A stretch of DNA of 5,895 nt from positions 5,997 to 11,891 of the forward strand of contig JAMCTB010000213.1 of the NCBI GenBank assembly GCA_023380955.1, in the 5' to 3' direction. A program made the translations under genes and the position numbers. Below are positions 4,039-5,895 of this stretch, one piece after another. Each line of letters begins with the position of its first letter. Position 1 is the stretch's first letter. Origin of the DNA: Chloroflexota bacterium (GTDB taxonomy: Bacteria; Chloroflexota; UBA6077). The notes beneath the pieces were generated by a model that saw nothing but the letters and a program-made list of their open reading frames with translations, had not been told where the DNA came from and did no database searches.

Positions 4039-5802
4039 CTACTTCAGTTCTGCGAGCACCCGGTTCACCTCGGCCGTGGCCCGGTAGAGGGCGTCCTCGG
4101 TTCGGTTCCGCTGTCGCACCAACCAGGTCCTCAAGAAACGATACTCGCTGCCGGCCGGATCCATCCTGGCCAGCTTCCTGGCGGGATCCAGGCCCGGTAG
4201 CATCGGGGCCTGCAGCGCCGGGTCCTGCTCGTAATCACCGGCCACGGTGTAGAGGACCGGGCTGAGGATTCGGCTGATCCGCATCAACCCCTCGTTCAGG
4301 ATGTTCGCCTTGGGACCCGCGGCCCCACCTTTCGCCGATTCCAGCCGCCGGGCGGCCGCCTCGAACCGTTCGGCCGAGGTCAACAGGGGGGACAGATCTA
4401 GATGGCTCCCGGCCGCTTCCTTCAGGTTGCCCAGCAGCCTCTCGAAGTCCTTCGCGGCCGTGACGAACTCGAAGGGAAGCAGTTCGGCGGTGCACAACCG
4501 CGCCGCGACGGCCAGATAGAGTCCGGTGTCGAAGGCCAGCCTCTCGGGATCCCCCTTGTCCAGGGTGTCCTCCGGACTGTGCCACCAGTAGCCGTTGCCC
4601 GAGCCGCCGACGACGGCTCGGTCGGGGGAGTCGACCGGGATCATGGGGGAAGCTCCAAGGGAGGGCATCCCGATGCCGCAGAAGGATTGGTCGCCGGCTT
4701 TGAAGGGCCGCCGGATCTCCTGCTTCCGGCCGGTCACATCCAGCATCACCTGATCCATGAACTGCTCCACCTCCGCGTGGTTGAAGAAGCAGTCCCAGAG
4801 GGTAGCCCCCCGAACCCCGGGGGAGTCGATGTTCAGGTAGGCGATGCAGCTTCGACGAAGGTCGTCGAAGGCGTTGTCGGCGTACCATGTGGAGCCGGCG
4901 TAGCGGCCGTGGGAATGGGCAGGCCACCAGGCGATGCGGACGCTTCGCCGAAGCTTGTCCCGGTTCAGGTGGAGCACCCTCGCCATCTCCAGCATGCATC
5001 CATTGCCGGTCGCGTTATCGGTGGTGCCGACGAACCAGGAGCAGTGGTGGCCGCCGACCAGCAGGAACTTCTCCGGTTCCACCCGACCCTCGATAGTGGC
5101 CACCGGCAGCAGAACGGTCCTCCAGCCGATGAACACCCTGGTCTTCAGCCTGGCCCGCACGGTGCCCCGCTGGCAGAGCGCCTTCAGCCTCTCCCCGTCC
5201 CTCTTCTTGAGGTCGATGGCCGGAATCTTCGGCAGACGGCCGATGGACTCGGGGGTCGGGGTGCCCCAGATGGAGGTGGTGATCCGCTCGTGGATCACGT
5301 CCTCGTCGGAGGGCCAGACGTGGCAGTGGGCCACGGCCCCCGCGTCCTGGGCGTGCTTGACACCGTCCGGCCCGCCGCTGGCGGTGATGACGATCTTCCC
5401 GGCGATGCTCTCCCCGCTGTACTCGTCGGACTTGCCCGCCTGGCGGTCGAAGATCATCCCCTCCTTGCTTCCCCTGTCGGCAGCGGAGGATTGATAGACC
5501 ACCTCGGCCTCGATGCCGCCCTCCGGAGTGCTGGCGGCAAAGGCGCCCGGCCGGCAGGGTATGAAGGCGTGCTCGGGCTCCAGGATCTCCAGCTCGGCCT
5601 CCAGGGGATGGCTGACGAAGGCCTCGAACTGATGCAGCTGGGCGGGGACGCCGTACTCGGCCAGCCTGGCCATGAAGTAATCTACGGCCTCTTTTTCCTC
5701 CGGCGTGCCCGCCGTCCTAACTATGGTAGAGAGCCTTTCGACGTGCCTCCAGGCCTCGGCGGCATCGACCTGCTCCCGCAACAGCTTCTCCAGATCGGCC
5801 AT
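4039..5802 (-). CDS. M28-family peptidase-like protein with PA and TfR-type dimerisation domains; altered active site
   Basis: This 587-residue protein has the glutamate carboxypeptidase II/transferrin receptor architecture. A protease-associated (PA) domain spans about 95-230, the M28 zinc-peptidase core about 235-440, and a helical C-terminal domain about 450-587 with a NEGLM...LSPVLY...LPGL pattern like the TfR dimerisation domain. In active M28 enzymes the metal site uses HxD, D, EE, D and H. Here HxD reads HHC (252-254), the bridging Asp is D262 (in TDNATG), EE is replaced by HSH (296-298 in WWPAHSHGRYAGS), D326 (in LNIDS) and H408 (in WWHSPED) are kept. The general-base Glu is therefore missing, as in transferrin receptor itself, or is replaced by a different arrangement. 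There is no signal peptide, so it is cytoplasmic. The start at 5802 is preferred because GGGGAGG lies 10 nt upstream; the ATG at 5811 is only 1 nt from it. It could be a non-catalytic binding protein or an unusual hydrolase. Confidence 0.85.
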   Translation of the reverse strand: MADLEKLLREQVDAAEAWRHVERLSTIVRTAGTPEEKEAVDYFMARLAEYGVPAQLHQFEAFVSHPLEAELEILEPEHAFIPCRPGAFAASTPEGGIEAEVVYQSSAADRGSKEGMIFDRQAGKSDEYSGESIAGKIVITASGGPDGVKHAQDAGAVAHCHVWPSDEDVIHERITTSIWGTPTPESIGRLPKIPAIDLKKRDGERLKALCQRGTVRARLKTRVFIGWRTVLLPVATIEGRVEPEKFLLVGGHHCSWFVGTTDNATGNGCMLEMARVLHLNRDKLRRSVRIAWWPAHSHGRYAGSTWYADNAFDDLRRSCIAYLNIDSPGVRGATLWDCFFNHAEVEQFMDQVMLDVTGRKQEIRRPFKAGDQSFCGIGMPSLGASPMIPVDSPDRAVVGGSGNGYWWHSPEDTLDKGDPERLAFDTGLYLAVAARLCTAELLPFEFVTAAKDFERLLGNLKEAAGSHLDLSPLLTSAERFEAAARRLESAKGGAAGPKANILNEGLMRISRILSPVLYTVAGDYEQDPALQAPMLPGLDPARKLARMDPAGSEYRFLRTWLVRQRNRTEDALYRATAEVNRVLAELK

Positions 5803-5812
5803 TTCCACCATT

Positions 5813-5819
5813 CCTCCCC
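5813..5819 (-). promoter_or_regulatory. Ribosome binding site of the M28-like gene
   Basis: GGGGAGG on the minus strand is 10 nt from the ATG at 5802 and only 1 nt from the ATG at 5811. The spacing favours translation from 5802. Confidence 0.65.
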
Positions 5820-5895
5820 AGTTAGAGCGTCCTGCCGGTTCGCGGCCAGGGCACGACGCTAGAGCGATCGCGCTGATCTGGCCTCGGGCTCGCCC

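Noticed and set aside
4851..4869. TTCGACGA / TCGTCGAA inverted repeat
   Set aside because: It lies inside the M28-like coding region and is explained by codons; 8-bp pairs are expected by chance there.
4402..5862. Long plus-strand open frame (486 codons) opposite the M28-like gene
   Set aside because: It is the antisense of a gene with clear domain motifs; GC-rich codon use creates long antisense frames, and its composition (glycine, proline, valine and arginine rich) is that of a shadow.
5820..5895. End of another gene upstream of the M28-like gene
   Set aside because: Minus-strand frames with stops at 5859-5861 and 5822-5824 are open to the edge, but each is too short to show any coding signal.
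1..5895. CRISPR array, tRNA, rRNA or insertion sequence
   Set aside because: No regularly spaced repeats with unique spacers, no cloverleaf-like segment, no rRNA-like stretch and no transposase were seen.

Overview
This is a GC-rich bacterial window with dense, single-domain-style gene packing, GC-ending codons and purine-rich Shine-Dalgarno sites. Nothing in it fixes the taxon. The long perfect palindromes with GTAGGGGCG/CGCCCCTAC ends, the GTAGGAGCCGGCTCC-type repeat and the GTCCTNN heptamers remind me of intergenic repeats in Chloroflexota and similar environmental genomes; that is recollection, not evidence.

Layout, left to right. (1) 1-123, minus: the first 41 codons of a membrane protein that runs off the left edge, with a clear ribosome binding site and an upstream region (124-302) holding a CRP-like 5-6-5 palindrome and a separate 8-10-8 inverted repeat. 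(2) 351-1496, minus: a complete radical SAM/SPASM enzyme resembling the NirJ/AhbD (heme-modifying) branch. (3) 1497-1732: a divergent intergenic region. (4) 1733-2296, plus: a small exported protein of unknown function whose start region is an exact 14-bp tandem duplication. (5) 2297-2717: a 421-bp non-coding stretch with a hairpin, heptamer repeats, a likely gene remnant on the minus strand and two copies of a 20-bp REP-like repeat. (6) 2718-3926, minus: a nitroreductase protein made of two fused nitroreductase domains, the N-terminal one degenerate. (7) 4039-5802, minus: a protein with PA, M28 peptidase and transferrin-receptor-type dimerisation domains, in which several canonical catalytic residues are replaced. 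(8) 5803-5895: the upstream region of that gene.

The genes do not form an obvious single pathway. The radical SAM enzyme, the exported protein and the edge membrane protein could be a respiratory or redox cluster, since a heme-type radical SAM enzyme lies next to a possible oxidase/NO-reductase-like protein under a possible CRP/FNR-family site, but this is inference. The nitroreductase fusion and the M28-like protein are co-oriented but separated by two hairpins, so they are probably separate transcription units.

The two things most worth following are the M28-like protein with a rebuilt metal site (HHC and HSH in place of HxD and EE) and the fact that each of the four complete genes ends in or next to a palindrome, of at least three sequence types.
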